Program-made: the position numbers and the translations under genes
NCBI GenBank assembly: GCA_018881555.1
Contig: JACAXG010000081.1
Location: forward strand, 1,780,399-1,844,398
Origin: Amblyornis subalaris
Lineage: Eukaryota; Chordata; Aves; Passeriformes; Ptilonorhynchidae
Length of the DNA: 64,000 nucleotides
Direction of reading: 5' to 3'
Notes under the pieces: generated by a model
Told to the model about the DNA's origin: nothing
Seen by the model: the letters and a program-made list of their open reading frames with translations, nothing else
Database searches by the model: none
Shown: positions 61,140-64,000 of the stretch, one piece after another
Numbering within the stretch: the stretch's first letter is position 1
Layout of the letters: each line of letters starts with the position of its first letter

Positions 61140-61262
61140 TTTTCCCTGAGGGGAAAAAGCCCTTCAGGACGCGGGAGGGCTGGGAGCACTCAAAAAAAGA
61201 GAAGAAATACTCAAAAGCAGGGGATTTTCTGCAAACCCGCCCGTTTTGGGAGGCCGGGACTG

Positions 61263-61276
61263 ACAGCAGAGGGCGG
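61263..61276 (+). promoter_or_regulatory. Candidate CTCF binding site
   Basis: ACAGCAGAGGGCGG matches the CTCF core CCAGCAGAGGGCGC at most positions. It lies about 120 bp upstream of the PIM-like exon 4 remnant, in a GC-rich stretch. This is a motif match only. Confidence 0.35.
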
Positions 61277-64000
61277 CACGGGCTCGTCGCTGGCGCCTCA
61301 GCACCGGCACCGGCACCTGCCGGCTTTCCCTCCCCGGCTCTTTCTGCTCTTTCCCTCTCCATCACCTGCTCCCCGGGTACGGGGAGATATTTCGGGGGGC
61401 AGAGCGAGCCCTGGATCTCTGACAACGAGCCCAGGANCTCCTACAGCTTTCGGTTCTGAACGAGAATGAAACTCGAGAGAGAAGAATCAGTTCCTTTTCC
61501 CATCCTGAAGCCGAAGCGGAGAAAGGAAACTTCAGAGCTGGCAAAAATAGCACATTTTAGGGTACCCAGCTGCGGGGAGAGCATTGCCCTCCTGGCTGTG
61601 CTGGACTAACAAAGTTTCAAGGAAGGAGCTGGGTGGACACGCCGCTCCTTCCACCCGGAGTGTAAAACCTCTGGGATATTTGTCATATGGAACATATACA
61701 ACAATGTTATCACAAATCCCCTCATCCCGTAACAGGGCTGCAAACTGAGAAATGGAAACCACCTCCCGCGGGAGCGGGGGCTCAGCACGGACACTCCGTC
61801 CATCTGTCCGAGAGTCACTTTTAGCATCTGTGAATCCCTGCAAAGCTCCTTTGGATCCTGCCGTCCCCTCCTTCCAGGTGGGCTGGGCTGGCTTTGCTGT
61901 TCCTCCCCAGCCTCAGGGCTAGATCCTTCCTGGAGTTTTCCCTCCCGCTTTTCCACGGCGATTCACACATCGTCTTCTCCTGCTTCACGTCTTGGCTTTA
62001 TCAAGGCTTTGTTTGGAAACGCCCTGCTGGAGCAACAGAGGAGTGACCCCTCCGCCCTGGCGAGGGAAGGGGGCTCATTGTCTGCTCTGCCCGCATCCTG
62101 CTCCGCTCCCAAAAGGTGAGAAAACCAACCCAAGGGTGGGGAAAAGGATGAAATCCAAGTCTTTGGCATTCACAGTTACACCTTGATTACGTCAGGTCTT
62201 GATTAACGAGAGCAGGAGCCAAACTGGGCCAAAGAGAGCCAAATCTATGTGGTTTGGGGGGGAGCTGCACACACCTGGGCACGTGTGTGCACCCCTGCAC
62301 GCACACGGGGATGCTACAGCGAGCGATCTACTACACGTAGTAGCCCGAGATTAGGGCTGCCACGGCACATCCGTGCTGCACGCTTGGCAGAGCAGGGCTG
62401 GATTCCCTTGGGGCTGGTTCTGATGCTGAGGGGCCCAGCCCTGCCTGCCCGTTTCAGGGAGAGAGAGGAAGAATTTTGGGTGACCTGAAGTGACATTTTG
62501 CCGCCGCTTGTGTTTTTCTCACAGCTTTCTCAGCGGGTGAGATCTCAATCCCTGACACCCGCTCGCCCCTCATATTCACACACGTGCCTCTGTGGTATTT
62601 GGGGGCCACTGAAGTGGCTGTTGCAGTTTGAAACAGGAGCTGTTGTTTCATTTTTGGGGTTGCTTAACCCCCTTCTAACCGTAATAAACCCAGTGAGTAA
62701 GGACACAAAAATATTACCCTGGAGGTAGGGGACCAAAAGCTTGGAAAGGGATGAAAGAAACACTCCCATTACAGCTTTCAAAATATGTTTCTCTAGCTGA
62801 AGCTGCTAAATTTGACTCAACTTTACATGCTGGAAAGGTTTTGCGGTTGGTTTGGGTTTTTTTATGGTGAATAGAGTGTTTTTTCCTCTTTAAAACCCCC
62901 ACCAACTCGCAGGTCGAGTGATGCAGTTTCGATGTGTCACGGAGGCAGGGTTAGTGCAGATCCGCTCCTGGAACAGTCACTGTGAACTCCAAAACACGAG
63001 ACTCTGNTCTTGAGTGGGGCTACAGGTGCCTGAAACCAGCACCCGGCCCCCCTCGCTGTCCCAGCAGGGCGGGGGGGGGGGTTGGAGGAGCCCCAGCAAG
63101 GGACACGTTTCACCCCAAGTTCACACTGGGAGGGTGCAGGGCTTTGGTCTCGGCTCCTGCAAGACTCAATCCCTTGCCCAGGGCACGTGGGGACATCGGG
63201 GGGGGTTAAAGCTGGGAGCTCCTGCAGCAAATCTCAGCCTGAGGAGAGAGGGCAGGGAAAACCAGTCGAGCCCAAGCTCCACCACGAAAAGATCTCGAGA
63301 GAATTGGGTCACTGTGCCTCAGTTTCCCCACACGGAGATGACNCTATTGCCACACAGGCCGCGGGCAAAGCGCTCGGAGACCGATTTCCACAGGGATTCA
63401 TTCCCGGGGAGCTGGGGCCGTGGGACACCAGGTTTGCTGATAATTGACCTCGTCCTAAGGCAGGAGTTGAAAATAGCTGCTGTGAGTCACTGTGCCAAGA
63501 AGGCCAAAGGGCTTCAGACAGCGCCTCGGGGGCAGCTGGATGTTTTCCTTGGGACAGGGAGGCTGGGGAGGTGCCACCTCCGAGTCTCCAGCTCTTCAGG
63601 TCCCTGCAGCGAGCCCGGCCCCTGCTCCACAGGGGACTTTTCTCCTTGGTGCTCTTGNGCCTTTCTCCAGCCACGGCAGAAGTTTGGCTGTTGCTCATCT
63701 CCCATTCCCGGAAAGGGATGTGTGAAATATAAATGTCCCTTTTGCTGTGGCTCCAGGCTCCCCTGGCCGTTCCTTCCTGCATCACCAAGCACTTCAGCTG
63801 GGGATGGATGTGTGCAGGAAGGCAGAGGTGTGATGAGTGCTGGCCCTTTGAAAGTCCTCTGTCATCCATGGGACTCCAGTGCTCCCAGATCGGGAGTTCC
63901 AACAGCCTGAAATCTCATCCTGGTCCTGCTTCATCGTTTTTTTCCCCAGTTCTGCATTGTGGGTGCTTCTGCTGACACAGAGGAGCAAGAAAAATTTGTG
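61277..64000. other. GC-richer stretch at the right end, no gene recognised
   Basis: A long open frame on plus (63014-63910) contains unresolved bases and no recognisable domain. PIM-like exons 1-3, which would lie here on minus, are not found. An 11-G run is at 63071-63081. Confidence 0.5.

Noticed and set aside
61092..61140. Possible 48-nt exon GKRVDLANGEVNFVFK with AG/GT borders on minus
   Set aside because: Its apparent donor lies inside the CR1 at 60992-61106. The upstream part is better explained as the PIM-like exon 4 remnant.
61141..61200. Upstream PIM exon 4 residues (VLHRDIK-type region)
   Set aside because: A faint resemblance around CGCGTCCTGAAGG exists, but spacing and residues are too decayed to annotate.
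62328..62343. Inverted repeat CTACTAC/GTAGTAG
   Set aside because: Seven-base arms are too short to mean much on their own.
63014..63910. Open frame of about 298 codons on plus
   Set aside because: It lies in GC-rich DNA with several unresolved bases that may hide stops. No family motif was seen and overlapping frames are equally open.

Overview
This window looks like bird nuclear DNA, most likely from a songbird. I count about 35 copies or fragments of CR1, the main bird LINE retrotransposon. Many still end in the diagnostic ATTCTGTG-type 8-bp tail, and they lie on both strands. The only protein-coding homology I can defend is a broken PIM-family serine/threonine kinase; songbirds are known to carry an expanded PIM1-like family. 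Single unresolved bases are common, and there is one 320-bp gap, so this is draft assembly.

Layout. From 1 to 17.6 kb the sequence is mostly AT-rich non-coding DNA with CR1 pieces at 5.1-5.9, 7.3, 8.6-9.1, 10.6, 11.9, 12.5 and 15.1-15.5 kb, a much older CR1 at 14.4-14.8 kb, and the gap at 13.0-13.4 kb. A CpG island at 17.7-18.3 kb holds a (CCCAT)n array and a strong splice donor on the minus strand, so it may be the promoter and first exon of a gene running leftward. From 18.5 to 56 kb I find no exon I can support. That stretch has many CR1 copies, several short tandem repeats (24.6, 28.0, 40.1, 54.4 kb) and a small CpG-dense patch at 21.9 kb.

The right end is the most gene-like part. A GC-rich island at 56.8-57.15 kb carries a likely CTCF site and 10-bp minisatellite arrays. 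A second island at 58.75-59.35 kb has the profile of a bidirectional housekeeping promoter: two tandem ZNF143-type sites 61 bp apart plus ETS, E-box, NRF1 and YY1 motifs, with possible first-exon donors pointing both ways. Just beyond it, on the minus strand, lie remnants of exons 4, 5 and 6 of the PIM-like kinase with splice sites in the expected places. It is disabled by a CR1 inserted in exon 4, a small deletion, a +1 frameshift in exon 5 and loss of most of exon 6. The last 3 kb are GC-richer with no gene I recognise.

No operon, CRISPR array, tRNA, rRNA or viral gene was seen. Coordinates of repeats are by eye and may be off by several bases.
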